From assembly GCA_947373605.1 (NCBI GenBank), contig CANBYM010000016.1, forward strand, positions 1 through 41,288: a stretch of 41,288 nucleotides of DNA, read 5' to 3'. This DNA comes from Comamonadaceae bacterium (GTDB taxonomy: Bacteria; Pseudomonadota; Gammaproteobacteria; Burkholderiales; Burkholderiaceae_C). Below are positions 20,053-29,090 of the stretch, one piece after another (the stretch's first letter is position 1; every line of letters starts with the position of its first letter). The notes below the pieces were generated by a model that was not told where the DNA came from, did no database searches, and saw only the letters and a list, made by a program, of their open reading frames with translations. A program made the translations under genes and the position numbers.

Positions 20053-21282
20053 ATGACAGATGATTACTTAGGCTTTAAGCGGGAAAACCTTGCCGCGCAA
20101 TGCGCCGTATTCGAAGTCGGCGACTCCGGCGAGGCGGCCTACGTTATTGAGAGCGGATGCGTGGAAGTGCTGGCAGGCACCGGTGACGCGCAGCGGCGCG
20201 TGGCGGTGCTGGCCGAAGGTGCGATGTTCGGAGAGATTGCGCTGCTGGACCACCAGAGCCGCACCGCAACCGTACGTACGCTGGTGCCCACCCGGCTGGT
20301 CCGCATTGACCGCACCCACGTCGAAGAACTGCTGCAACGCGCTGACCCGGTGGTGCAGTACCTGATGCGCTTGTTGCTGGAACGCTTTCGCAGCTCCAGC
20401 GGACGCGATAGCACCGCCTCTACCGGCATAACTGCGCAATCGATAGCGTTGCCCGCACCGCCGGATCTGCATGCCGCCGCAGTACGCACACTTTCGCTGG
20501 CGCACGATTTATCCAATGCCATTGATTCCAACCAACTGGAGCTGTACTACCAACCCATCGTCACGCTACCTCAGCAAAAGCTGGCCGGTTACGAGTCGCT
20601 GGTGCGCTGGCGCCATCCTTCCATGGGCTTGATCAGCCCGGCCGAATTCGTGCCCCTGGCTGAAAAGACGGGCCTCATCCACCGCATCGGGCAGTGGGTG
20701 CTGCACCGCGCAGTGACTGACTGGCCCGCCCTGTCGCAGACTCTCGGGGCTGCTGCACAAGAGGGCTTTGTCAGCGTCAATTTGTCAGCGCCGGAACTTT
20801 GCAGCGACGCCATTGTGGACAACGTGCGTGCTGCCCTAACAACGCACAACATGCCTGCCCAGGCGCTGCGCATTGAACTCACCGAAACCGCTGTGATTGC
20901 CAATATGCAATCCGTCGCACGTACGCTGGCGCATTTGCAAGCCCTGGGCGTTGGCATTGCGCTGGACGATTTCGGCACGGGCTACGCCGGTCTGGACTAT
21001 CTGCAACAACTGCCGTTCTCAACACTCAAAATCGACATGAGCTTTGTAATGCAAATGCATAACTCGCAGCGTAGTTACCAGATCATCAAATCCGCGCTGG
21101 AGTTATCACGCTCCCTGCAACTGCAGTCGATTGCCGAAGGTGTGGAAGATGCGTCCACCGCTGCCCTGCTGTCCTCCATGGGTTGTGGCTACGGCCAAGG
21201 CTATTACTTTGCGAAGCCCATGCCGCTAAGCGCAGTAAGTAGCTGGGCACTGGCTTTCGGGTCTGTAAACTCCGAGGCTTGA
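20053..21282 (+). CDS. Cyclic-nucleotide-binding domain fused to an EAL phosphodiesterase domain
   Basis: A 409-residue soluble protein. The N-terminal cNMP/CRP-type effector domain (about 10-115) has the phosphate-binding cassette MFGEIALLDHQSRTATVR. The C-terminal EAL domain covers about 155-405. Its signature motif is ESL instead of EAL (181-183), keeping the metal-binding Glu. The other catalytic motifs look intact: NLSAPEL, IELTETAV, LDDFGTGYAGL, TLKID, IAEGVED and GQGYYFAKPMP. It is probably an active c-di-GMP phosphodiesterase gated by a nucleotide or another ligand. I chose ATG 20053, because the ribosome site AGGG (20043-20046) is only correctly spaced for it and not for ATG 20047. 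Confidence 0.92.
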   Translation: MTDDYLGFKRENLAAQCAVFEVGDSGEAAYVIESGCVEVLAGTGDAQRRVAVLAEGAMFGEIALLDHQSRTATVRTLVPTRLVRIDRTHVEELLQRADPVVQYLMRLLLERFRSSSGRDSTASTGITAQSIALPAPPDLHAAAVRTLSLAHDLSNAIDSNQLELYYQPIVTLPQQKLAGYESLVRWRHPSMGLISPAEFVPLAEKTGLIHRIGQWVLHRAVTDWPALSQTLGAAAQEGFVSVNLSAPELCSDAIVDNVRAALTTHNMPAQALRIELTETAVIANMQSVARTLAHLQALGVGIALDDFGTGYAGLDYLQQLPFSTLKIDMSFVMQMHNSQRSYQIIKSALELSRSLQLQSIAEGVEDASTAALLSSMGCGYGQGYYFAKPMPLSAVSSWALAFGSVNSEA

Positions 21283-22073
21283 ACTTCACACTTTCCATTC
21301 GCCGTTGTCTCGCGTATACGTGCCTCAGTCTTACTGCCGGAGCCGCCTGCGCACAGGCTGAAGTCTTGCAAGCCTCGGGCTACAACCCGGGGTGGACGCT
21401 TGAGATCGGCAGCACTTCCGCCACCTTCAGCGCCGGTTTGCAACTGCCGGAACCCCCGCCCAAGGTAGTGGGCGTCGTGGCAGAACCGCAAGTGACCGGA
21501 CCGACCCGCACCTATACGGCACAGACCAACGGCGGAGCGTTAACCGCCACTTTTTCAAAGCAGGCGTGTACCGACGCACAGAACGCCATCGTGCGCCCGG
21601 ATACGGTGCAAGTGCGCTTTGGTGGTGTCGATTACCGAGGCTGCGGTGGTGATCCGATCGGTCTATTGCAGGGGCAGGAGTGGGTGGTGCAAGACATAGC
21701 CGCACGCGGCGTGCTGGACCGTTCGCGCATTAGCATGCAATTCGGACCCGGCGCGACCTTGCGCGGACGCGCTTCGTGCAATCCGTACGAAGGCAGTTAT
21801 GCGTTCACAGACGGCACTTTGCGTTTGCGCGCAGCAGCAAATCCTTCGGTGGTGCAAACGACAGCGGCGCTTAGTTCAGGCGCTGCGCTGGACGCACAGG
21901 GCGCCGCCGCTGCGCCCAAAATTTGTCCGCCTGCCTTGCGTCGTCAGGACGCCGCATTCTTTGAGGTGCTGGGTGACATCACGCGCTGGGACTTCACCGC
22001 TGATGGTGCGCTGGCGCTGGGCACGATGGATGGCCGCCGCATTGTGGCGCGGCGGCAGTCAGCTCATCCGTAA
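21279..22073 (+). CDS. Exported META-domain protein
   Basis: A 264-residue exported protein. It starts at TTG 21279, overlapping the previous stop codon by four bases; no usable ATG is nearby. The signal peptide is CLAYTCLSLTAGAACA followed by QAEVL. The first half (ASGYNPGWTLEIGSTSATFSA, then ACTDAQNA and VRFGGVDYRGCGG) resembles the COG3650-type periplasmic domain of META proteins. The second half (LLQGQEWVVQDIAARGVLDRSRISMQFG...ASCNPYEGSYAF) is a META-like domain with the typical N-x-Y/F-x-G core. The function is not established; relatives are linked to stress or antibiotic tolerance. It appears to be the last gene of the c-di-GMP operon. Confidence 0.8.
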   Translation: MNFTLSIRRCLAYTCLSLTAGAACAQAEVLQASGYNPGWTLEIGSTSATFSAGLQLPEPPPKVVGVVAEPQVTGPTRTYTAQTNGGALTATFSKQACTDAQNAIVRPDTVQVRFGGVDYRGCGGDPIGLLQGQEWVVQDIAARGVLDRSRISMQFGPGATLRGRASCNPYEGSYAFTDGTLRLRAAANPSVVQTTAALSSGAALDAQGAAAAPKICPPALRRQDAAFFEVLGDITRWDFTADGALALGTMDGRRIVARRQSAHP

Positions 22074-22075
22074 GC

Positions 22076-24346
22076 TCAGATGCCTAGCGGCAGGCTGCGA
22101 TAGCGTTTACCATTGAGTACAAACAGCGCATTGGACAGCGCAGGCGCCAGTGGCGGCACTCCCGGCTCACCCACCCCCCTCGGTGCGCGGGTACTTTCCA
22201 CCCAATAGGTTTGCACCACGGGCGCTTGCGCCAGCATCACCATAGGGTAGTTGGGAAAGCTGGTCTGCTGCACCACGCCGTCTTTGATATCGATGCGGCT
22301 GTACAGAGCGGCGGTCAGCCCAAACACCACAGCACTTTCCATTTGCTGCTTCACACTCTCGGCGTTGATCACCGTGCCGCAGTCCACCGCGCAGACCACG
22401 CGGTGCACGCGGGGCTTGCCCTCTTGCAAGGAAACTTCAGCGACCTGCGCCACAATGCTGTTGAACGATTCATGCAGCGCAATGCCATGCGCATGGCCTG
22501 CGGGCAAAGGCTTGCCCCATCCGGCCTTGTCTGCTGCCAGATTCAGCACCGCCAGATAGCGCGGCGCGTCTTTGAGCAAGGCGCGGCGAAACTCCAGTGG
22601 GTCGTGCTTCGTCTCGTGGGCCAGCTCATCGATAAAGCTCTCCGAGAAAAACGCGTTGTGCGAATGGCCCACCGAGCGCCAGAATCCCACCGGCACGCCC
22701 GAGCGCGTGGCCACATGCGCCATGTGCTGGTTGGCAAAACCGTAGGGTAAATCGAACAGTCCTTCTGCCGTAGTCTTGTCCGGTGTATCGAACGGCCCGG
22801 ACAGTGCGGGCAAGGTGCGCGCCATCCAGCGCGGCGAAATGGCGTCCCCCGCCGACTTGATACGCAGGCTGTTCACACTGCCCTGCGCGTCGATGGACGC
22901 TCGCAATTGCGCGATGTGCATGGGGCGATAAAAGTCGTGCGTGGTGTCTTCCTCACGCGACCACGCCACCTGTACCGCACGCCCGCTACATTGCATAGCA
23001 ACCTGCACCGCCTGCGCTACAAAGTCCACATCCAGTCGCCGCCCGAAACCGCCGCCCAAGAGCGTGACATGCACAGTCACTTTGTCTTCGTCCACACCGG
23101 CGACCTTGGCGGCCACGGCGCGTGCAGCGCCCGGCATCTGCGTCGGTGCCCAGACTTCTACTTTGCCATCTGCCACGCGTGCCGTACAGTTTTGCGGCTC
23201 CATCGTGGCATGGGCCAGATAGGGTGCGATGTACGTAGCCTCCAGCAGCCGGCCCGCAGCACCTTCGGCTTTGGCGGCATCGCCTTTTTCATAAAACGTA
23301 AATCCGCTTTCCGCCTTCAGGCTGGCGGTAAGGTCCTGCGCGATGCGCCCGGAGTCCAGCGGGCCCTCCGCACGCTGCGTCCATTGGGCCTGCACCGCTT
23401 GGGCAGCGCTACGGGCATGCCAGGTGGTTTTGCCCACCACCGCAAAACCTGCAGTGGCGCCCGCCAGCGCATCCAACGCCACCAGTTTTTCCACGCCCGG
23501 CATCGCCAGCGCCGCTTTGGCGTCGATGGACGCGGCGGTACCTCCCAGCATGGGGCACATCACCACCGATGCAAACACCAAGCCCGGCACGCGCACGTCC
23601 AGCCCGAACTGCGCGGAGCCATTGATCTTGGCGGGAATGTCCAGCCGCTGCGATGATTTGCCGATGAGTTTCCAGTCTTTGCGATCTTTGGGCGCAACGG
23701 TCTGTGGCGCTGTGCCCGCCGCCGCCGCCGCGACCAGCTCGCCATAGTGCGCTGACTTACCGCTGGCGTGTCGGACCACACCGTCCTGCACCAAAATTTC
23801 GTTGGCCGCAACACCCCATTGGTTGGCGGCAGCGCCTACAAGTGCAGCGCGCGCCGACGCAGCTACCATGCGCAGCGGCTCCCACGCATCGCTCAAACTG
23901 GACGACCCGCCAGTGACGCTGATACCCAACTCACGGGCAATCTTGCCCACCATCCAGTGCCCGAGCTTAACGCCGGTCGATGGACTTTCGACTTCGGCCT
24001 CCAGCGGGTGAAACGGCAAGGCTCCCAGAAACATGGCCACGTTGCCATAAATTTTGTCCGGCCCGGCCTGCTCCAGTTTCACTTTGGAAAGCGGCACATC
24101 CAACTCTTCCGCGACCAGCACAGCCAGTCCAGTGTGCACGCCCTGCCCCATTTCGCTGCGCGGCATGGCCAGAATGACATGGCCGTCTTTGGCAATCTTG
24201 ATCCAGCCATTGAGCGCCACATCGCCCTCCGTCGGCAACATGGTGGCATTGGTGCCCAAGCGAGAGCGCGCCGGCATCACGCCCCAACCCACTACCAAAG
24301 CACCGGTGGCCCCCAGCGCACTGAGTATGAGCGTGCGGCGCTTCAT
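22076..24346 (-). CDS. iorB: Molybdenum hydroxylase large subunit, IorB type
   Basis: A 756-residue molybdopterin-cytosine-dinucleotide subunit of a two-component aldehyde or N-heterocycle oxidoreductase such as isoquinoline 1-oxidoreductase. It would hydroxylate its substrate with water and pass electrons to the [2Fe-2S] partner. The start is ATG 24346 ([17 protein letters not shown]), overlapping the small-subunit stop in ATGA. The N-terminus looks like a Tat signal or membrane anchor. Cofactor-region motifs include [37 protein letters not shown] and a C-terminal [19 protein letters not shown], where GVGEP holds the conserved catalytic Glu. No C-terminal cytochrome domain is present, unlike NicB. 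The gene name reflects the family; the true substrate is unknown. Confidence 0.9.
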   Translation of the reverse strand: MKRRTLILSALGATGALVVGWGVMPARSRLGTNATMLPTEGDVALNGWIKIAKDGHVILAMPRSEMGQGVHTGLAVLVAEELDVPLSKVKLEQAGPDKIYGNVAMFLGALPFHPLEAEVESPSTGVKLGHWMVGKIARELGISVTGGSSSLSDAWEPLRMVAASARAALVGAAANQWGVAANEILVQDGVVRHASGKSAHYGELVAAAAAGTAPQTVAPKDRKDWKLIGKSSQRLDIPAKINGSAQFGLDVRVPGLVFASVVMCPMLGGTAASIDAKAALAMPGVEKLVALDALAGATAGFAVVGKTTWHARSAAQAVQAQWTQRAEGPLDSGRIAQDLTASLKAESGFTFYEKGDAAKAEGAAGRLLEATYIAPYLAHATMEPQNCTARVADGKVEVWAPTQMPGAARAVAAKVAGVDEDKVTVHVTLLGGGFGRRLDVDFVAQAVQVAMQCSGRAVQVAWSREEDTTHDFYRPMHIAQLRASIDAQGSVNSLRIKSAGDAISPRWMARTLPALSGPFDTPDKTTAEGLFDLPYGFANQHMAHVATRSGVPVGFWRSVGHSHNAFFSESFIDELAHETKHDPLEFRRALLKDAPRYLAVLNLAADKAGWGKPLPAGHAHGIALHESFNSIVAQVAEVSLQEGKPRVHRVVCAVDCGTVINAESVKQQMESAVVFGLTAALYSRIDIKDGVVQQTSFPNYPMVMLAQAPVVQTYWVESTRAPRGVGEPGVPPLAPALSNALFVLNGKRYRSLPLGI

Positions 24347-24795
24347 GCGGACTCTCCTGCCGCGCGGTGAATCGCAGCGCGCACACGCTGGTAGGTACCG
24401 CAACGGCAGATGTTGGTCATGGCCTCGTCGATATCGGCGTCGGTCGGTTTAGGCTTGCGCTCCAACAGTGCGGCGGCAGCCATCAGCATGCCGCTTTGGC
24501 AGTAGCCGCATTGGGGTACCTGCTCGGCAATCCAGGCCAGTTGCAGCGCGTGGGGTTTGTCGGGTGTGCCCAGCGACTCAATGGTGCGGATTTTTTTTCC
24601 CGATGCAGCTGAGGCAGGAAACACGCAACTGCGCACCGGCTGACCATCCACATGCACTGTGCAGGCGCCACACGCCGCCACACCGCAACCAAACTTGGTG
24701 CCGGTCATATTCAGCACATCGCGCAAGACCCACAGTAAGGGCATGGCTGCATCCGCGTCGGACTGCACCGGTTTGCCGTTGATGTTGAACTCCAC
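24343..24795 (-). CDS. iorA: Molybdenum hydroxylase [2Fe-2S] subunit, IorA type
   Basis: A 150-residue iron-sulfur electron-transfer subunit. The plant-ferredoxin-like cluster uses Cys37, Cys42, Cys45 and Cys57 ([17 protein letters not shown]...RSC). The second, helical cluster uses Cys96, Cys99, Cys130 and Cys132 (QCGYCQSGM and NICRCGTY). The start is GTG 24795, preceded by a strong GAGGAG ribosome site. It is directly followed by the large subunit with a four-base overlap, so the subunits should be made in balance. No FAD subunit is encoded nearby, fitting the IorAB-type two-subunit enzymes that hand electrons to a cytochrome or another membrane acceptor. Confidence 0.94.
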   Translation of the reverse strand: MEFNINGKPVQSDADAAMPLLWVLRDVLNMTGTKFGCGVAACGACTVHVDGQPVRSCVFPASAASGKKIRTIESLGTPDKPHALQLAWIAEQVPQCGYCQSGMLMAAAALLERKPKPTDADIDEAMTNICRCGTYQRVRAAIHRAAGESA

Positions 24796-24797
24796 GC

Positions 24798-25025
24798 TCA
24801 GCGCTCCTCATGCAAACGCGAGCGCACAAACACCATCACGACACCGGCAGCCACCGCAAGGCCGCCGATGATCTGCAGCAAAGTGACGTCGACGCCTTGC
24901 TTTTCATGGGCAAAGTAGGACAGCACCAGCGTCAGCAAGCCGCCGTAAATCAGCGCCCAGATGACGCGCTCGACGCGCAAGAGACGCGCATTGGTGGTTC
25001 CGTTGTACTTTTTAAAAAATGCCAT
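24798..25025 (-). CDS. Small two-helix membrane protein
   Basis: A 75-residue protein with two hydrophobic segments: about 23-42 ([20 protein letters not shown]) and about 51-67 ([19 protein letters not shown]). They are separated by a short polar loop, and the N-terminus is basic ([17 protein letters not shown]). It matches no family I can name. It lies two bases upstream of iorA and 16 bases downstream of the flavin reductase gene on the same strand, so it is almost certainly co-transcribed with them. A role as membrane dock or electron-transfer helper for the hydroxylase is conceivable but not supported by any motif. Confidence 0.75.
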   Translation of the reverse strand: MAFFKKYNGTTNARLLRVERVIWALIYGGLLTLVLSYFAHEKQGVDVTLLQIIGGLAVAAGVVMVFVRSRLHEER

Positions 25026-25041
25026 TGCGTATCTCCAAAAA

Positions 25042-25662
25042 TTAACGCGGCCGGAACATGCGAAAGAGCTGTTCTGGACCTACTGAAAAATAATCACCGG
25101 GTCCTCCGCCCCGCAATATATGACCGGCGTTGGCGGTGTCATACACACCGTCCACCAGCAAGCGCCGGTCAATGTGCACGGCCACCACTTCACCAAACAC
25201 CACCCAGGTGGGCACCTGCTGACCGGCAGCAGTTTGCAGCTGCAGAATCTGGGTTAATTTGCACTCCATCGCCACCGGGCTGGCCGCCACCCGGGGCGGC
25301 TTGACGATTTGACTGGCCGCAGGCGCAAGATGGGCAAACTCAAACTCATTGACTTCGGGCGGCAGCGCCGCGCAGGTCTGGTTCATGGCCTCGGCAAGTT
25401 CACGCGTGGTGAGGTTCCAGACAAACTCGCCCGTGGCCTGCACATTGCGCACCGTGTCTTTTTCACCCACGCTGGAAAAGCCGACGATGGGCGGCACGTA
25501 GTTGAATGCGTTGAAAAAACTGTAGGGCGCCAGATTCGGCTGGCCCTGCGCACTGCAGCTGGAGATCCAGCCAATCGGACGCGGGCCCACGATGGCGTTG
25601 AAGGGATCATGCGGCAGGCCGTGCCCGTTGCGGGGCTCATAACTGTAAATGTCTTGGGTCAT
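25042..25662 (-). CDS. Flavin reductase (DIM6/NTAB-like) family protein
   Basis: A 206-residue FMN-binding split-barrel protein. HDPFNAIVGPRPIGWISSCSAQGQPNLAPYSFFNAFNYVPPIVGFSS (about 18-64) is the typical entry into the flavin-reductase fold. Relatives reduce FMN with NAD(P)H for partner oxygenases or bind flavin in other redox reactions. It is the first gene of the minus-strand set followed by the small membrane protein and iorAB. It is divergent from acuI, with a 115-base gap that must contain both promoters. A link to oxidation of an aromatic or heterocyclic substrate is likely, but the partner is unknown. Confidence 0.88.
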   Translation of the reverse strand: MTQDIYSYEPRNGHGLPHDPFNAIVGPRPIGWISSCSAQGQPNLAPYSFFNAFNYVPPIVGFSSVGEKDTVRNVQATGEFVWNLTTRELAEAMNQTCAALPPEVNEFEFAHLAPAASQIVKPPRVAASPVAMECKLTQILQLQTAAGQQVPTWVVFGEVVAVHIDRRLLVDGVYDTANAGHILRGGGPGDYFSVGPEQLFRMFRPR

Positions 25663-25777
25663 AGCCTAAGATCATATTCCGCCGCCTGCAGAGATGGCGC
25701 ACAACCGATAACATCGATCCGCGAATGCGCGCGCAAAGCGGGCATCCATGCACATCCATAAATACAAAAGGAGCACT

Positions 25778-26758
25778 ATGTTCTCTGGAATTCTGATCAC
25801 CAAAGACGACACCGGCTACCACGCCAGCCACCAAAACATTGATGACGCGGTGCTGGGCGAGGGCGACGTCACCGTGGCTGTGGACTGGTCCACCCTGAAC
25901 TACAAAGACGCGCTGGCAGTAACCGGAAAATCTCCGGTCGTGCGGCGCTTTCCGCTGGTGCCCGGCATCGACTTTGCAGGCACCGTGACCGCCAGCAGCC
26001 ATGCCGATTGGCAAGCCGGTGACAAGGTGTTGCTCAATGGCTGGGGCGTGGGCGAATCGCACTGCGGCGGTCTGGCTGAACTAGCACGTGTCAAAGGCGA
26101 ATGGCTGACTGCATTGCCTGCGCAATTCAGCACCCGTCAGGCCATGGCAATCGGCACTGCGGGCTACACCGCCATGCTGTGCGTGTTGGCGCTAGAAAAG
26201 CATGGCGTCAAGCCTTCCGATGGTGAGGTGCTGGTGACCGGTGCCAACGGAGGCGTGGGCAGCGTGGCTGTCGCCCTGTTGTCCAAAATGGGCTACATCG
26301 TGGTGGCCTCCACCGGGCGCTTGCAGGAGTCGGCGTTTCTGGAGTCTTTGGGCGCGGCCAAGGTGATGGACCGCAATGAACTCTCCAACCCCGGCAAGCC
26401 ACTGGCCAAAGAACGCTGGGCCGGCGTGGTCGATAGCGTGGGCAGCCACACTTTAGCCAACGCATGCGCCGCCACCAAATACGGAGGTGCAGTAGCCGCC
26501 TGCGGCCTGGCCGGTGGTATGGACTTCCCCGCCAGCGTGGCGCCCTTTATCTTGCGCGGTGTTACGCTGTACGGCATTGACAGCGTGATGTCGCCACAGC
26601 CGCGCCGTCAGGAAGCCTGGGGCCGGTTGGCGCGCGATCTGGACACCGCAAAGCTTGACACTATCACCAGCGAGATCGGCCTGGACGACGTGGTGCGCGT
26701 TTGCGGCGAATTGCTGCAAGGCAAGGTGCGCGGCCGCGTCGTGGTCAAGGTACGCTGA
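25778..26758 (+). CDS. acuI: MDR-family acrylyl-CoA reductase (AcuI/YhdH type)
   Basis: A 326-residue zinc-free medium-chain reductase of the AcuI/YhdH group, which reduces acrylyl-CoA to propionyl-CoA with NADPH and protects cells from toxic acrylyl-CoA. The start is ATG 25778 ([17 protein letters not shown]), preceded by AAAAGGAG. Conserved segments are [36 protein letters not shown], the nucleotide-binding motif [16 protein letters not shown], and [21 protein letters not shown], which is characteristic of YhdH/AcuI. It is the first gene of a six-gene plus-strand operon, 29 bases before the Bug receptor. This fits a pathway that releases or handles propionyl-level intermediates. The exact substrate is inferred from family membership only. 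Confidence 0.9.
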   Translation: MFSGILITKDDTGYHASHQNIDDAVLGEGDVTVAVDWSTLNYKDALAVTGKSPVVRRFPLVPGIDFAGTVTASSHADWQAGDKVLLNGWGVGESHCGGLAELARVKGEWLTALPAQFSTRQAMAIGTAGYTAMLCVLALEKHGVKPSDGEVLVTGANGGVGSVAVALLSKMGYIVVASTGRLQESAFLESLGAAKVMDRNELSNPGKPLAKERWAGVVDSVGSHTLANACAATKYGGAVAACGLAGGMDFPASVAPFILRGVTLYGIDSVMSPQPRRQEAWGRLARDLDTAKLDTITSEIGLDDVVRVCGELLQGKVRGRVVVKVR

Positions 26759-26787
26759 ACTAAAGAAATCATTGAGGAGACAAACAC

Positions 26788-27774
26788 TTGCCAACCCAAC
26801 GCCTGCTTTTAAAGACACTGGCCCTGTGCGCCACCTTGTCCCTGACAAGCCTGCCTAGCTTTGCCGCTGACAGCGATGCCTTCCCCAACAAGCCCGTCAA
26901 ACTGGTAGTGGGCTTTGCGCCCGGCGGCAGCTCTGACACGGTAGCCCGCATCATGGCGCCCAAGCTTGGCGAATTGCTCAAACAAAGCGTGCTGGTTGAA
27001 AACCGGGCCGGAGCCGGTGGCAACATTGCCAACGACTATTTACTCAAGTCGCCCGCGGACGGCTACACCATCATGCTGGGCACCATCGGTTCGCTGGCGG
27101 TCAATCAGCACCTGAGCAAGCTGAGCTACGACCCCATCACCGACATGGCGCCTTTGTCGATGGCGGTGGTGTTTAGCAACGTGCTGGTGGTCAATGCCAG
27201 CAGCAGTATCAAGACGCTGGCCGACTACGTGGCCCAGGGCAAAGTGCCCAACTCCACACTATCCTTCGGATCGTCGGGCATCGGTAGCAGCGGGCACTTG
27301 GCAGGCGAGTTGCTGAAATCGGCCGCAGGGCTAAACAACCAGCACGTCGCCTACCGCGGCGGTGCACCCGCCATGAACGATTTGCTGGGCGGCTCGCTTG
27401 CATCTATCTTCTCCAGCCCCTCCGACGCTTTGCAAAACATCCAGGCCGGCAAGCTGCGCGCCATTGCCACCACCGGCACCAAGCGGCTGGACTCATTGCC
27501 GCAATTGCCCACCGTGGCAGAATCCGGCTATCCCGGCTTTGAAGCAGTGAACTGGTACGCCTTCGCCGCGCCCCAACACACGCCCGCCCCTGTGGTGCAA
27601 AAGCTCAACGCGGCCATCGTGGCCACGCTCAACGACCCCGGCATTAGCGCGCAGTTGCGCAAGCTCGGTCTGGAACCCACACCCACTACGCCTGAAGACA
27701 CTTTGCGCTACATGCGCAAAGAGGGCGACAAGTGGGGCGCACTGGTGCGCAAAGTTGGCATCAAGGCCGAATAA
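26788..27774 (+). CDS. Bug-family (tripartite tricarboxylate) solute-binding protein
   Basis: A 328-residue periplasmic receptor of the Bug/TctC family. It starts at TTG 26788, supported by a GAGGAG ribosome site 13 bases upstream. The signal peptide is about residues 1-26 (KTLALCATLSLTSLPSFA, then ADSDAFP). Typical features are PVKLVVGFAPGGSSDTVARIMAPKLGELLKQSVLVENRAGAGGNIAND and SPADGYTIMLGT. Bug proteins bind carboxylated ligands, with a conserved ligand-carboxylate pocket in the PGGSSD region. No TctA/TctB membrane subunits are in the window, so it must use a distant permease or act as a sensor. It lies between acuI and the dehydratase genes, suggesting its ligand is the pathway substrate. 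Confidence 0.92.
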   Translation: MPTQRLLLKTLALCATLSLTSLPSFAADSDAFPNKPVKLVVGFAPGGSSDTVARIMAPKLGELLKQSVLVENRAGAGGNIANDYLLKSPADGYTIMLGTIGSLAVNQHLSKLSYDPITDMAPLSMAVVFSNVLVVNASSSIKTLADYVAQGKVPNSTLSFGSSGIGSSGHLAGELLKSAAGLNNQHVAYRGGAPAMNDLLGGSLASIFSSPSDALQNIQAGKLRAIATTGTKRLDSLPQLPTVAESGYPGFEAVNWYAFAAPQHTPAPVVQKLNAAIVATLNDPGISAQLRKLGLEPTPTTPEDTLRYMRKEGDKWGALVRKVGIKAE

Positions 27775-27788
27775 GGAAAGCCGCAAAT

Positions 27789-29090
27789 ATGGAACAGACG
27801 ATTGCAGAAAAAATCCTCGCCCGTCACGCCGGTAAGGCGCATGTCAACGCCGGAGACATCGTAGTGGCCGACGTGGACTTCGCCATGGTGCACGACGCAC
27901 GCGCACCCAACACAATCCGTATGGTCGACAAGATGGGCGCGCCGCGCCTGCCGTTTGCGAGCAAGACGGCGTGGGTGCTGGATCACTATTCGCCCCCGCC
28001 CAATTTAGAGGCCGCCCAAACCCACACCGCCATGCGTCGCTTTGCCGATGAACACGGCAGCGTGCTCTATGACATTGGCGACGGCATCTGCCACCAGGTC
28101 ATGCCCGAGGGCGGTCACCTGACCTGCGGGGATTTGATTGTGGGGACCGACACCCACTCCACCACCTACGGCGCATTCAATGCGTTCGGCACCGGCATTG
28201 AAGGCACCGACGTGACGGCCGTGATGGCAACCGGCAAAGTCTGGCTGCGGGTACCGGAGTCCGTACGGGTGCAGATCAACGGACGCCTGCAACCCGGTGT
28301 CTGGGCCAAAGACATTACCTTGCACATGCTGGGCCGCTTCGGGGCCGAGGGCCTGAACTACCGGGCGATTGAATACACCGGCTCTGCGGTGAGCGCCATG
28401 GAGATTGATGACCGCATGACACTGTCCAACCACGCGGCGGAGCTGGGTGCCAAAGCGGCGCTGCTGGAAGCCGACGAAAAGACTTTGGCATGGCTGGCTG
28501 CCCACGGCGCCAAGCCGCCTAGAGCCGTGTCGGCCGATGCCGGCGCACGCTACGTCGAGTGCATTGAAATCGATGCCAATCAACTCGCTCCGCAAGTGGC
28601 CCGCAAAGATGCGGTGGATGACATTGTCAGTGCGCAGGATGTAAGGGGCCAGAAGATTCACTTCGCGCTGATCGGCACCTGCACCAATGGAAGGCTCGAT
28701 GACATCCGGCAGGCCGCCGCCATCCTGAAAGGCAAGCGCCTTGCCAAAGGCGTGCGCATGATCGTGACCCCTGCATCCCGCCAGATCTATCTGGCGGCGC
28801 TGCGCGAGGGTTTGATCGAATCGCTCACAGCGGCCGGGGCTTCGTTTGAAGCAGCGGGTTGCGGTACCTGCGTGGGCATTACCAACCACCTGATTCCGGG
28901 CGACCGTGAGGTCGTCATCTCCAGCGCCAACCGCAACTTCAAGGGGCGGCTGGGCAACCACGATGCCGAAATCTGGCTGGGCTCGGCGGCCACCGTGGCT
29001 GCGTCGGCACTTACCGGATTTATTACCGATCCGCGCACTGTAGCGGGCGGCCAATGGGAAGCTGCGCATGAGGAGGCGGCACATGTCTGA
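27789..29090 (+). CDS. Aconitase-family dehydratase large subunit (LeuC/DmdA-like)
   Basis: A 433-residue large subunit of a two-subunit [4Fe-4S] hydro-lyase. The start is ATG 27789 (MEQTIAEKILARHAG), preceded by AAGGAAAG. The cluster cysteines are Cys298 (GTCTNGR), Cys358 and Cys361 (GCGTCVGI). Substrate- and cluster-loop motifs GDGICHQVMPEGGH (97-110) and GTDTHSTTYGAF (119-130) are intact. The length fits the short bacterial/archaeal LeuC type and the dimethylmaleate hydratase DmdA type. The neighbours are not leucine biosynthesis genes: no leuA or leuB is present, and a C-C lyase follows. A catabolic hydration of a substituted maleate or a tricarboxylate is therefore more likely. The substrate is not decided by sequence. 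Confidence 0.88.
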   Translation: MEQTIAEKILARHAGKAHVNAGDIVVADVDFAMVHDARAPNTIRMVDKMGAPRLPFASKTAWVLDHYSPPPNLEAAQTHTAMRRFADEHGSVLYDIGDGICHQVMPEGGHLTCGDLIVGTDTHSTTYGAFNAFGTGIEGTDVTAVMATGKVWLRVPESVRVQINGRLQPGVWAKDITLHMLGRFGAEGLNYRAIEYTGSAVSAMEIDDRMTLSNHAAELGAKAALLEADEKTLAWLAAHGAKPPRAVSADAGARYVECIEIDANQLAPQVARKDAVDDIVSAQDVRGQKIHFALIGTCTNGRLDDIRQAAAILKGKRLAKGVRMIVTPASRQIYLAALREGLIESLTAAGASFEAAGCGTCVGITNHLIPGDREVVISSANRNFKGRLGNHDAEIWLGSAATVAASALTGFITDPRTVAGGQWEAAHEEAAHV

